Source of the DNA: JBCBKZ01 sp039026975
GTDB lineage: Bacteria > Bacteroidota > Bacteroidia > J057
Assembly: GCA_039026975.1 (NCBI GenBank)
Contig: JBCCLI010000075.1
Coordinates: forward strand, 1-20,962
Direction of reading: 5' to 3'
DNA length: 20,962 nt
Below the pieces are notes generated by a model. The model saw nothing but the letters and a program-made list of their open reading frames with translations. It was not told the origin of the DNA and ran no database searches. This document shows, one piece after another, positions 1 through 6,933 of the stretch (its first letter is position 1; each line of letters starts with the position of its first letter). The translations under genes and the position numbers were made by a program.

Positions 1-210
1 CAGCGAAAGACCGTGAGCTTATCTAGGAGGGAAACTGTTCATGGCTCTCTTTCTTCGATCGAGTGTCTCGAGGGTGAAGGAGCGGTCATTACATCTAGCA
101 CAGATAACCCTAAGGTGATCTGGCAAAGAATCTACAAGCAGACAGCCTCAATCCATCTTTGGATCGAGGCTGAACTGGAATATCTTCTACAAAAAAGTCT
201 CCAAGCTTAG
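1..210 (+). CDS. Unidentified partial open frame at the left edge
   Basis: Frame 1 is open from the first base to a TAG at 208-210, giving about 69 residues with no defined N-terminus; a GTG at 13 could be a start but has no convincing ribosome-binding site. The C-terminal half is rich in Trp, Gln, Leu and Glu and ends in Gln-Ala, and could be an alpha-helical tail. I do not recognise a family. Codon choice (ATC, CTC, GTC, GAG) differs from the ATA/AGA/AGG-rich genes to the right, which could mean foreign origin, a mobile-element remnant, or a non-coding frame. Confidence 0.25.
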   Translation, partial: QRKTVSLSRRETVHGSLSSIECLEGEGAVITSSTDNPKVIWQRIYKQTASIHLWIEAELEYLLQKSLQA

Positions 211-251
211 GCGTTCCCTACCTGAAGAGAAGCCTAGAGGGTACAGTTCCT

Positions 252-929
252 CTATCTTTCATTTTTGGGTGTAGCATCAGCTGCTACGATCTCTCCTTTA
301 AATCTTAGGACGGAAGTGCCTCTGTCTGTGTTCATATATACGACTACAGACTTGTTCTGCATACCCATCTTCCCTTTGCTGTTAAAGGCGACTTCCACAA
401 AGCCTTTTTCTCCGGGCGCAATCGCACTTTTTGTGTAGTTAGGGGTAGTACAGCCACAAGAGGGTTTAACATTTGAAATAGTTAGGGGAGCAGCACCAGT
501 ATTAGTAAACTCAAAGGTATGTTTGACCGTTTCCCCCTGGTTGATAAGTCCAAAATCATGAATCTCACCTCCCCATGCTACAGAAGTAGTGGCAGGTGTA
601 TCATCTACTGCCTCGGCTTCTGCTCCTAGAGAAATAGTAGCAGTGCTACTTCCCAGAGATAGGTCATTTTTCTTTAGCATGACAGGCTGCTCAGGCTGAG
701 TAGCAGTTACTTTCTGATCTGGGACAGTTTGAATTTCAGGGGAAGCAGTAGCTTCCACCGGACCAGCTAGTTGTTTTTGAGCAAAGGTCAGCAGCTGGGC
801 CTGTGCTTCTGGGCTGAGTTGCTTCCAAATACTCTTAAGCTCTTTGAATGGCTTCTGAGCTTGTGCGTGTAGCTGAAAAGAGAGGAGGATACAAAGGGAC
901 AGAAAGCTACTAATGATTACCTTATTCAT
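252..929 (-). CDS. Exported DUF1573 domain protein
   Basis: 225 residues. Residues 1-24 form a signal peptide (MNK, then a Ser/Leu/Ile-rich core ending in HAQA). A linker rich in Ala, Gln, Glu and Thr follows to about residue 115. The C-terminal 100 residues match DUF1573: a WGGEIHDFG opening, the HTFEFTNTG strand, the SCGCTTP motif, an IAPGEKG turn and a terminal beta-strand. The domain is an Ig-like fold common in exported Bacteroidota proteins; its biochemical role is not established. Stop is TAG at 252-254 and start is ATG at 927-929 with no clear Shine-Dalgarno. It is divergent from the copper ATPase gene across a 200-bp gap; a link to copper is only positional. Confidence 0.85.
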   Translation of the reverse strand: MNKVIISSFLSLCILLSFQLHAQAQKPFKELKSIWKQLSPEAQAQLLTFAQKQLAGPVEATASPEIQTVPDQKVTATQPEQPVMLKKNDLSLGSSTATISLGAEAEAVDDTPATTSVAWGGEIHDFGLINQGETVKHTFEFTNTGAAPLTISNVKPSCGCTTPNYTKSAIAPGEKGFVEVAFNSKGKMGMQNKSVVVYMNTDRGTSVLRFKGEIVAADATPKNER

Positions 930-1031
930 GATTTATGTTATTCTTACTGATAGATACTAATTTCAATAAACGAAAGGGATGAGTAAGATGTTACTCTACA
1001 AGCTGAAAAGTAAGTTTTTCTATTCTTTCCA

Positions 1032-1045
1032 TGAGAATTATCATT
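1032..1045 (+). promoter_or_regulatory. Possible operator, TGA-N-AATT-N-TCA
   Basis: TGAGAATTATCATT contains the imperfect palindrome TGAgAATTaTCA. The same 14-mer occurs upstream of the TMEM220-family gene (4791-4804, minus strand), in the same orientation relative to the downstream gene. It resembles part of a Fur-type site (TGATAAT) but fits the full Fur consensus poorly. It lies 84 nt before the ATPase start and inside the inverted repeat of this gap. Confidence 0.3.
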
Positions 1046-1049
1046 AGGA

Positions 1050-1080
1050 TTAGAAGACAGATGAGAAAGACTTACTTTTC
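1050..1080 (+). promoter_or_regulatory. Candidate promoter of the copper ATPase operon
   Basis: TTA at 1050-1052, 20 nt, then TACTTTTC at 1073-1080. The spacing matches three other candidate promoters in this window, but both elements are one base off the Bacteroidota TTG / TAnnTTTG form. Transcription would start near 1087, about 43 nt before the ATG. Confidence 0.35.
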
Positions 1081-1129
1081 CATAAAATAGACGTATATCC
1101 TACTAAGGAAAAAATGATAAATAGAAAGG

Positions 1130-3208
1130 ATGGAACAAATGGTGGAATTGAATGTGAAGGGAATGACTTGTGTGAATTGTGCCTTGGGGATAGAGAAATA
1201 CTTAAAGAATAAAGGACTGGGACAGGTCCAGGTAGATTTTTCAAATGAGGAAGTTCAGTTTGAGCTGATAGAGGATAAAGAGCTCCCTGGTATTATCCAG
1301 GGAATTGAGAAGCTGGGATTCCAGGTGGTGAAGGAGGAAGGTACCGCTACATGGGGGAAAATAGAGTGGATGGTACTGATAGGTGCTTTGTTTACTATTC
1401 CTCTCTTGCTTCATATGGTAGTGAGCTGGCACATTCTCCATAATCCATATATACAGCTAGGGCTGGCCTTACCTGTCTACTTGATGGGTATGTATCACTT
1501 TGGAAGATCAGGTATTAACTCTCTCAAGGCAGGTGTCCCTAATATGGATGTACTGATCAGCATAGGTGCTACTGCTGCTTTTGGGTACAGCCTATATGGA
1601 ACTTGGTTTCAGCTAGGCCCTGATTATCTTTTTTATGAGACAGCCGCCAGTATCATATTTATTGTATTGATAGGGAATCTCCTTGAACACAGAGCAGTTA
1701 AACAGACTACCACAGCCATGCAGGCATTATACCGCCTCCAGGATATACAAGCTAATCGCGTTATCCTTAAAAATGGCGTCGAAGCCTACGAAGAGGTGGC
1801 AGTAAAATCTGTAGAAATAGGTGACACCTTACTCATACGAGATGGAGAAAGGATTCCGGTAGACGCGGTGGTTATTAAAGGAGAATCTACCGTAGATGAG
1901 TCTATGCTTACGGGGGAGAGTATACCCATAGATAAGGGATTAGGAGACCAGCTATTAGGGGGAAGCTTACTTATCTCAGGAAATCTGTATGCAGAAGCTA
2001 CTAAAGTAGGTAAGGATAGTACCTTATCCAAAATCATAGAACTAGTCAAAAAAGCTCAAAATGAAAAGCCTGACCTACAACGCTTAGCTGATAAGATTTC
2101 AGCTGTATTTGTACCTATTATTTTAGTGATAGCAGGCTTAACCTTCAGCTTTTCTTATTGGGTATTTGACCTGAGCCTACAAGCCGCTATTATTCATTCC
2201 GTAGCTGTACTGGTAATAGCCTGTCCCTGTGCCATGGGACTAGCCACACCCACCGCAGTAGTAGTAGGGTTAGGTAAGGCTAGCCGTGAAGGGGTTTTAC
2301 TGAAAGGAGCCAGTACCTTAGAGAAATTGACTAAGGTTCAGCAAGTAGTGATGGATAAGACAGGCACCCTTACTACTGGAGATTTTCACATAAACAGGCT
2401 TGACGCAAAGGGAGTTTCTGAGGAAACAGCAAAGAGGCTCATATATAGTATGGAGCTACATTCACAGCATCCCATAGCTGTATCTATTCAGAAAAGGTGG
2501 AAAGGGACCCCTTCCATATCATTTGAGCGAGTGGTGGAACATAAAGGTAAAGGAATAGAAGCTTGGGATAAGGAGGAGAACCATTATCAGTTAGGAGCTA
2601 CTAGCTGGTTTCCTACTGAGGAGAAGGCTGATTTAATACTGTGGAAGAATGGAAAGTTAATAGCTTCCCTGGATCTCATAGATGAACTTAGGCCTGGAGC
2701 TGAAGCTTGGATAGCTTTTTTGCAGCAGATAGGGATAGAGCCTATAATGCTTAGTGGAGATAGAGAAAATAAGTGCCAACTGCTAGCAGAGAAGCTTGGG
2801 ATCAGTCAGGTGTATGCAGAGCAATCTCCCACTCAGAAATTACACTTTCTGGAGCAGCTGTCAGCTACAGGCGTAGTAGCTATGATAGGAGATGGGATTA
2901 ATGATGCACCAGCGTTAGCCAGAGCAGATGTGGGGATTTCACTTCAAAAGGCCACTGATGTAGCCATGGATTCTGCTCAGGTAATTCTCCTAAATAATGA
3001 CTTAAGTACCCTTATTAAGGTCTGGAAAATAGGAGCTAAAACTTCCAAGACTATCAGACAGAATTTATTCTGGGCGTTCTTCTATAATGTAGTGGCTATT
3101 CCCTTTGCGGCTATGGGATTTCTGAGTCCCATCATTGGAGCTATGACTATGGCTATTTCGGATATAATCGTCATAGGGAATTCTTTACGATTAAAATTAC
3201 AATCATGA
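1130..3208 (+). CDS. copA: Copper-type P1B ATPase (CopA-like)
   Basis: 692 residues, a normal length for a one-HMA CopA. It exports Cu+ across the inner membrane at the cost of ATP. The N-terminal HMA domain has GMTCVNC (Cys14, Cys17). The actuator domain has TGES at 261-264, the transmembrane CPC motif is Cys365-Pro-Cys367, the phosphorylation site is Asp409 in DKTGT, the nucleotide-domain HP motif is His447-Pro448, and GDGINDAP begins at 587. Tyr652-Asn653 in the seventh helix fit the P1B-1 copper pattern. In the last helix the usual Ser ligand position is Asp678 (MAISD in place of a MxxSS-type motif), with Met674 kept. The ATG at 1130 follows GAAAGG closely. The stop overlaps the next start as ATGA. 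Silver or another monovalent metal is also possible. Confidence 0.93.
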   Translation: MEQMVELNVKGMTCVNCALGIEKYLKNKGLGQVQVDFSNEEVQFELIEDKELPGIIQGIEKLGFQVVKEEGTATWGKIEWMVLIGALFTIPLLLHMVVSWHILHNPYIQLGLALPVYLMGMYHFGRSGINSLKAGVPNMDVLISIGATAAFGYSLYGTWFQLGPDYLFYETAASIIFIVLIGNLLEHRAVKQTTTAMQALYRLQDIQANRVILKNGVEAYEEVAVKSVEIGDTLLIRDGERIPVDAVVIKGESTVDESMLTGESIPIDKGLGDQLLGGSLLISGNLYAEATKVGKDSTLSKIIELVKKAQNEKPDLQRLADKISAVFVPIILVIAGLTFSFSYWVFDLSLQAAIIHSVAVLVIACPCAMGLATPTAVVVGLGKASREGVLLKGASTLEKLTKVQQVVMDKTGTLTTGDFHINRLDAKGVSEETAKRLIYSMELHSQHPIAVSIQKRWKGTPSISFERVVEHKGKGIEAWDKEENHYQLGATSWFPTEEKADLILWKNGKLIASLDLIDELRPGAEAWIAFLQQIGIEPIMLSGDRENKCQLLAEKLGISQVYAEQSPTQKLHFLEQLSATGVVAMIGDGINDAPALARADVGISLQKATDVAMDSAQVILLNNDLSTLIKVWKIGAKTSKTIRQNLFWAFFYNVVAIPFAAMGFLSPIIGAMTMAISDIIVIGNSLRLKLQS

Positions 3209-3441
3209 CTTATAAATATACCAGCAATATCAACTGTGGAGGATGTATAGCTTCCGTTACGCCTGTGTTAGATGAGATCTCTACTATCCAATCCTGGTCA
3301 GTAGATACAGATCATAAGCAGAAAGTGCTAACCATAGAGGCAGAAAAACTGGATGAGCATATGCTCAAGGAAAAGTTAGCAGAGATAGGATTCCAGTTAA
3401 AGCCCTTTAAGGGATCTTGGATAAGTAAAATCTGGAGCTAA
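3205..3441 (+). CDS. Small HMA-domain metal chaperone, CopZ-like
   Basis: 78 residues and essentially one heavy-metal-associated domain. The metal-binding loop is INCGGC (Cys11, Cys14), lacking the usual Met-Thr before the first Cys, and is followed by a beta-alpha-beta pattern ending in GFQLKPF. Such proteins carry Cu+ in the cytoplasm and hand it to the ATPase HMA domain or transmembrane entry site. The ATG overlaps the ATPase stop by four bases, so translation is probably coupled and roughly matched in amount. Its TAA overlaps the convergent miaA stop by four bases. Confidence 0.85.
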   Translation: MTYKYTSNINCGGCIASVTPVLDEISTIQSWSVDTDHKQKVLTIEAEKLDEHMLKEKLAEIGFQLKPFKGSWISKIWS

Positions 3442-4349
3442 GCTTCTATTTGTTGGGCTATTTTACTGAGTATGGAAGAGGTTTCATCTGCTTCAAACCA
3501 TAAGATGTCCTTGTATCTTCTGTAAAACGTCATTTGACGTTTAGCATACCTGCGGCTATTGCGTTTGATAAGCCTGATAGCTTCCTCTAGCGGATAATCT
3601 CCCTGTAAGTAGTGGACTATTTCCTGGTACCCAATAGTCCGCATAGCTTGGTGTTCCAGGTTATACCCTGCCTGAAGGAGTTGTTCTACCTCCATCACTA
3701 ATCCGGCTTCCAGCATCTGATCCACCCTATTATTTATCCTTTTATATAGAAGCTCCCTGTCCATTTTCAGCCCAATTTTTATATGTTGGTAAGTTGACTC
3801 CTTTTCAGATTGAGTTCTAAAGGCAGAAATAGGTTGGTCGCTACTTCTGAAGACTTCCAGTGCTCTTAGGACCCTGACATGATTATTTCTGTCAATGGTT
3901 TCATAGGTCAGGGGATCTGCTTCCTGAAGTTCTGTTAGTAAAGGAGTCAGGCCTGAGACTTCCCATTCTCTCCGTAAGGCTTCCCTTACTGCCGGTTTGA
4001 CCTCAGGGATTTCATCTATGCCATACCAGAGGGTATGAAAATACAGGGTAGACCCACCAACTGCGATAACTACTGGCTGATGCTTAAAGAGATCTGCTAG
4101 TAAGTCTTCCGCTTTTTGTTCGAATTGCCCTACTGTAAATGGCTGATCTACAGGTAAGATATCAATGAAGTGGTGAGGGATATCTTCCCGTTCTACTACA
4201 GTAATTTTAGCTGTTCCTATATCCATACCTGTGTATACCTGCCTGGCATCACAGGAGAGAATAGGACTTCCATATCGCTTAGCAAGCGTTATAGAGAGGG
4301 ATGTTTTTCCTACTCCGGTAGGTCCTACAATGGAGATGAGAATTGCCAA
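3438..4349 (-). CDS. miaA: tRNA dimethylallyltransferase
   Basis: 303 residues, the usual family length. MiaA transfers a dimethylallyl group from DMAPP to N6 of A37 in tRNAs reading UNN codons. Landmarks are the P-loop GPTGVGKT (9-16), SCDARQVYTGMDIGTAK (from 32, including Asp34 at the proposed catalytic position), PHHFIDI, VGGSTLYF, the RVLRALEVF segment, and the C-terminal IGYQEIVHYLQGDYPLEEA and RRYAKRQMTFYRR motifs. The start must be TTG at 4347-4349: the only codons between it and the in-frame upstream TAG are CTT and CTA. It follows the TMEM220-family gene by six bases, so the two are probably cotranscribed. Confidence 0.95.
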   Translation of the reverse strand: MAILISIVGPTGVGKTSLSITLAKRYGSPILSCDARQVYTGMDIGTAKITVVEREDIPHHFIDILPVDQPFTVGQFEQKAEDLLADLFKHQPVVIAVGGSTLYFHTLWYGIDEIPEVKPAVREALRREWEVSGLTPLLTELQEADPLTYETIDRNNHVRVLRALEVFRSSDQPISAFRTQSEKESTYQHIKIGLKMDRELLYKRINNRVDQMLEAGLVMEVEQLLQAGYNLEHQAMRTIGYQEIVHYLQGDYPLEEAIRLIKRNSRRYAKRQMTFYRRYKDILWFEADETSSILSKIAQQIEA

Positions 4350-4355
4350 TAGAAG

Positions 4356-4736
4356 CTAATTATCCTGGGAAGCCTGCCTGGCTTTTCTGGCTTGAAAAAA
4401 GAAGAATAAGAGCGTTAAGAACCCTATCAGTAGGCCCCCAAATTCCCTGCTTTCTTCTATGTAGGGGTACTCATAGGACATCCCTTCCTTGAGGGTCATA
4501 CCATCATCATTAGTCATAAATTCCAATAAGCTAGGAATGGTAAGAAGAGCTCCTACCCCACAGAGTACCATCCCACCTATGATGATAGGAAGATAAAACC
4601 TTCCCGTAGCGGCCAGGCCAGCAAGAAGGGCTAAGGCTACATATAGCCCCACCCATAAGTAGGGGTCTGGATCATTAAGCTGGAAGTAGGCAAACAGGGC
4701 AAATAGAATGGCGAGAACAACAAAAACGTATTTCAT
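4356..4736 (-). CDS. TMEM220-family membrane protein
   Basis: 126 residues with four hydrophobic segments at about 2-20, 27-44, 49-71 and 99-116. The QLNDPDPYLW motif after the first helix and EESREFGGLLIG before the last are the marks I associate with the TMEM220 family, found in bacteria and animals and of unknown function. The C-terminus is short and basic (QARKARQ). A candidate promoter lies just upstream and miaA follows after six bases. No enzymatic residues are apparent. Confidence 0.8.
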   Translation of the reverse strand: MKYVFVVLAILFALFAYFQLNDPDPYLWVGLYVALALLAGLAATGRFYLPIIIGGMVLCGVGALLTIPSLLEFMTNDDGMTLKEGMSYEYPYIEESREFGGLLIGFLTLLFFFFQARKARQASQDN

Positions 4737-4761
4737 CTGTGCATGCTTATCAAACTGTTGT

Positions 4762-4792
4762 TAAAAGTACAGCTTGCCAACTTGTGATTCAA
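4762..4792 (-). promoter_or_regulatory. Candidate promoter of the TMEM220-miaA operon
   Basis: On the minus strand, TTG (4792-4790), 20 nt, then TACTTTTA (4769-4762). The same element pair with the same spacing occurs upstream of the large dehydrogenase gene. Transcription would begin about 20 nt before the ATG at 4736. Confidence 0.5.
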
Positions 4793-4804
4793 TGATAATT
4801 CTCA
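4791..4804 (-). promoter_or_regulatory. Second copy of the TGAGAATTATCATT motif
   Basis: On the minus strand this 14-mer is identical to 1032-1045. Here it overlaps the TTG of the candidate TMEM220-miaA promoter, a position where a bound protein could repress. A chance match of 14 bases in a window this size is possible. Confidence 0.3.
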
Positions 4805-4806
4805 AT

Positions 4807-6324
4807 CTAGGAAGTAAGAATCTGATCTCTGCTTGTAATTAATAGTTCCAGTTGGTCTTTAGCCATTTGAATTTTCCTGTCCCTGATAAGCTGGTCTGGA
4901 GGAGCCGCCCTTTCCATACAGTCTGTGATGGTACAGCGTTCGCAGGTACTGTGGACTACTTTTTGGGGAATATCAGGGTGTTCCAGAAACTTGATTTTTC
5001 GTTTTGCTACCGCATCCATGTGAATGCCTATAGTAACACTGACATTGGAGTTAGGAGTGGGAGCATTAGCCCTGGCTGCTGAAAAGCAAAAGTATTCATT
5101 CTTGGTTCCCACATAGGAGGATTTCTGAATGTCTATTAGGCAGGTTTCCTGGCTGTCCAGTTGTTGTCCACGCATGAGATTTTTGAGGATTCTCACAGAA
5201 ACCCATCTTCTACAGTAGTGTTCATTGAGAATAACGGAATGCGGACTATGCTGTCTGTGGAGATGTAGTTCTTTGGTTATACTGTAGAACTCAGGGGCTA
5301 CATCCAGCTGTTGTCCGGTTCTCAGGAAGAAAAGATTATTCACCCCAAAATAAGTGGGAAGTAGGTTAGTGAGTCTGTGAAAGAACATCTCTGGTGTAGC
5401 CTCATATTTATTCATCAGGGAGAGGAACCTGTCAGAGTCCCAGGCTTCCAGTTGGAAGAAATCCTCAAGATCATTCTTCATTTCCTCCCTATTTATCAGC
5501 AAGGCTACTGAGAAGTACGAGGCTTTGAAGTTATTAAGGGCTTCCTCAAAGGAGTTTAGCTTACCATGGCTGTGGGGGGAAGGTCTTTCTTTGAGTTTCA
5601 AATAATTAAAGGCGAGTTCTTTCCCAAATTGGAAAGCCTTTTGTATGGGGGTAAGATCATTGTTAATAAATAGATACCTGCTGTCCGGTAGGTAGAGAGA
5701 CCTAATAGAAGATAGATCAGGATATTGGAGTAATCCTGTATGGTCTATGGTATAGCCATAGGTATTTTGGAGTATGTTAGTAATCTGCTCCGTTGAGACA
5801 GGGGGAGTATGATCAAATTCAAATTCTTCTGTAAATGACGCCACAGCCTCTTCAAGCTCCTCAAAGTAGTTATCATGCATTTCCTGGTAGGAGCGCAAAG
5901 CTGCCAGGTAGAAATGCTCACGACTCATTTCATAGTTTCTCGCAATCTTAATGATGGTACTGATAAAGGCATTAATTTTAGTAGGTACATCCGTAATCAG
6001 TTCCAGGAGGGTATTGGTCTCCAGCCCGAAAATAGAAAGAGGAAGATCATCTAGTATGCCGGAGTTAAGTAGCTCCGCCACAGGAGCCATTTTCTTACTA
6101 AGTTTGAGAGAAACTAACTGATCATAGCTTACATCAAGCGCATCAGCTATCTGGATTATCTTCTCAGATTTAGGATACTTTTTCCCCTTTTCTATTTCAT
6201 TTAGGTAAGAAACAGATAATCCAGATTTAGCAGAAAGTTCCTTGAATGACAAGCTTTTCTCCAATCTATACTGCCGCACTTTCAGGCCAAAGATGAGCCG
6301 GATGTTCCTTTTGTTGATTGCCAT
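4807..6324 (-). CDS. XRE-family regulator of ScfR/PrpR type
   Basis: 505 residues. Residues 9-72 form an XRE helix-turn-helix (FKELSAKSGLSVSYLNEIE with the GKKYPKSEKI wing and IADALDVSYDQL). Residues about 190-245 occupy the place of an ImmA/IrrE-like domain, but the zinc motif HExxH is replaced by FGKELAF, so it should not be a protease. The C-terminus has Cys461-x2-Cys464-x4-Cys469 followed by MERAAPP, the signature of short-chain fatty acid/acyl-CoA regulators such as mycobacterial PrpR and RamB, where such cysteines bind an Fe-S cluster. Cys371 is a possible fourth ligand. Stop is TAG and start is ATG at 6322-6324. No methylcitrate or glyoxylate genes lie beside it, so its targets are unknown; autoregulation is an inference. 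Confidence 0.8.
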   Translation of the reverse strand: MAINKRNIRLIFGLKVRQYRLEKSLSFKELSAKSGLSVSYLNEIEKGKKYPKSEKIIQIADALDVSYDQLVSLKLSKKMAPVAELLNSGILDDLPLSIFGLETNTLLELITDVPTKINAFISTIIKIARNYEMSREHFYLAALRSYQEMHDNYFEELEEAVASFTEEFEFDHTPPVSTEQITNILQNTYGYTIDHTGLLQYPDLSSIRSLYLPDSRYLFINNDLTPIQKAFQFGKELAFNYLKLKERPSPHSHGKLNSFEEALNNFKASYFSVALLINREEMKNDLEDFFQLEAWDSDRFLSLMNKYEATPEMFFHRLTNLLPTYFGVNNLFFLRTGQQLDVAPEFYSITKELHLHRQHSPHSVILNEHYCRRWVSVRILKNLMRGQQLDSQETCLIDIQKSSYVGTKNEYFCFSAARANAPTPNSNVSVTIGIHMDAVAKRKIKFLEHPDIPQKVVHSTCERCTITDCMERAAPPDQLIRDRKIQMAKDQLELLITSRDQILTS

Positions 6325-6656
6325 AGGACTTGCTAAGGGAGGAATGGCTGTAACCGCTTACGTTAGTTATTTGAACATAAGCCTACAGATAACATTATAT
6401 TTTCAAAAAAAAGGCTGCTCCAACTGCTGAACAGGAAAACATTTACTCCCATCAGCTCATCTAAAGGGAACCTTCCGCTCTTTCTTCATACTTATATTTG
6501 GGCGTTCCCCTCCAAAACGAAGTAAAAGCACTTTCTCCTACCGATTTACAAGCCTGGGCCTGCCTATTCTGCACATTACTTTTAGGTACAAAGCACTAGA
6601 ATAACCCTCTCCACCTACATAAAATACACAATTAATTGATATTCTCATCAACTTTC

Positions 6657-6704
6657 AGCGAAATATCATATAAAGCGAAAGTGCATATATAGCGAAAATT
6701 CGCT
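6657..6704 (+). repeat. 17-bp tandem repeat ending in a palindrome
   Basis: AGCGAAA recurs at 6657, 6674 and 6691, exactly 17 bp apart. The first two units match at 13 of 17 bases and both contain CATATA at the same offset. The third unit is AGCGAAAATTCGCT (6691-6704), a perfect inverted repeat touching the TTG of the promoter that follows. The arrangement looks like a regulator-binding array. Confidence 0.65.
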
Positions 6705-6734
6705 TGACATTTCCAATGTATGCATTTATCTTTG
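6704..6734 (+). promoter_or_regulatory. Bacteroidota-type promoter before leuA
   Basis: TTGACA begins at 6704; 20 nt after the TTG is TATCTTTG (6727-6734), a full match to TAnnTTTG. This is the best promoter in the window. Transcription would start near 6740. The palindrome at 6691-6704 overlaps its upstream element. Confidence 0.6.
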
Positions 6735-6739
6735 GCTAG

Positions 6740-6874
6740 AAGTGAGAAATGAATTTCTAAAGATTCCTTACAGATAAAGAAAGCTATATATATAAAGAAT
6801 TTTATAGTCTCGTAGTATTGTGTATTGTTTATTGATCTTCCAGCCTCTGACATAACGGTTAGAGGCTTTTTTTT
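6740..6874 (+). ncRNA. Putative ~135-nt terminated transcript (small RNA or leuA leader)
   Basis: The interval lies between a good promoter and a strong intrinsic terminator and has no credible ORF; the only ATG opens MNF-stop. AGAAA-TGAA-TTTCT at 6746-6759 could form a small hairpin. It could be an independent small RNA, or the prematurely terminated 5' leader of leuA, whose ATG is 199 nt beyond the T-run. I recognise no Rfam family. Start and end are inferred. Confidence 0.4.
6842..6874 (+). terminator. Intrinsic terminator upstream of leuA
   Basis: AGCCTCTGAC (6842-6851) pairs with GGTTAGAGGCT-type sequence (6858-6867) as ten base pairs with one G-U, around a six-base loop. A run of eight T (6867-6874) follows. 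The T-run sets the direction as plus strand. Confidence 0.75.
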
Positions 6875-6933
6875 AAAAAGTGGGTAAGTGAGGGCTAATT
6901 TTTTACTAAAAAACTATTGTCTGGGGATAGAAA

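Larger units (their letters stand above)
1005..1080. repeat. 17-bp imperfect inverted repeat in the DUF1573/copper ATPase gap
   Basis: The left arm, GAAAAGTAAGTTTTTCT at 1005-1021, is the reverse complement of 1064-1080 at 16 of 17 positions, the odd one being a G-T wobble. The arms are separated by 42 nt. Each arm carries TACTTTTC pointing outward, toward the gene on its own side, and this resembles a Bacteroidota -7 element. The repeat may therefore be a pair of mirrored divergent promoter elements, or it may form a long RNA hairpin. Function is inferred. Confidence 0.6.

Noticed and set aside
1032..1050. Fur box upstream of the copper ATPase
   Set aside because: Only one half-site (TGATAAT on the minus strand) fits; about 13 of 19 positions match the E. 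coli consensus, and the second copy matches fewer.
210..6509. GGCGTTCCC at 210-218 and 6501-6509 as remnants of a dispersed Bacteroidota repeat
   Set aside because: Only nine bases are shared and flanks differ; no element ends or target duplications are visible.
6632..6853. 73-codon minus-strand ORF before leuA
   Set aside because: It begins inside the terminator hairpin, runs across the tandem repeat and promoter, is AT-rich and has no family features.
6820..6855. GTG-started MYCLLIFQPLT as a leucine leader peptide
   Set aside because: It has three Leu and one Ile codons, but no ATG or ribosome-binding site. Its stop is in the terminator loop, so a ribosome moving freely would block the terminator, opposite to classical attenuation.
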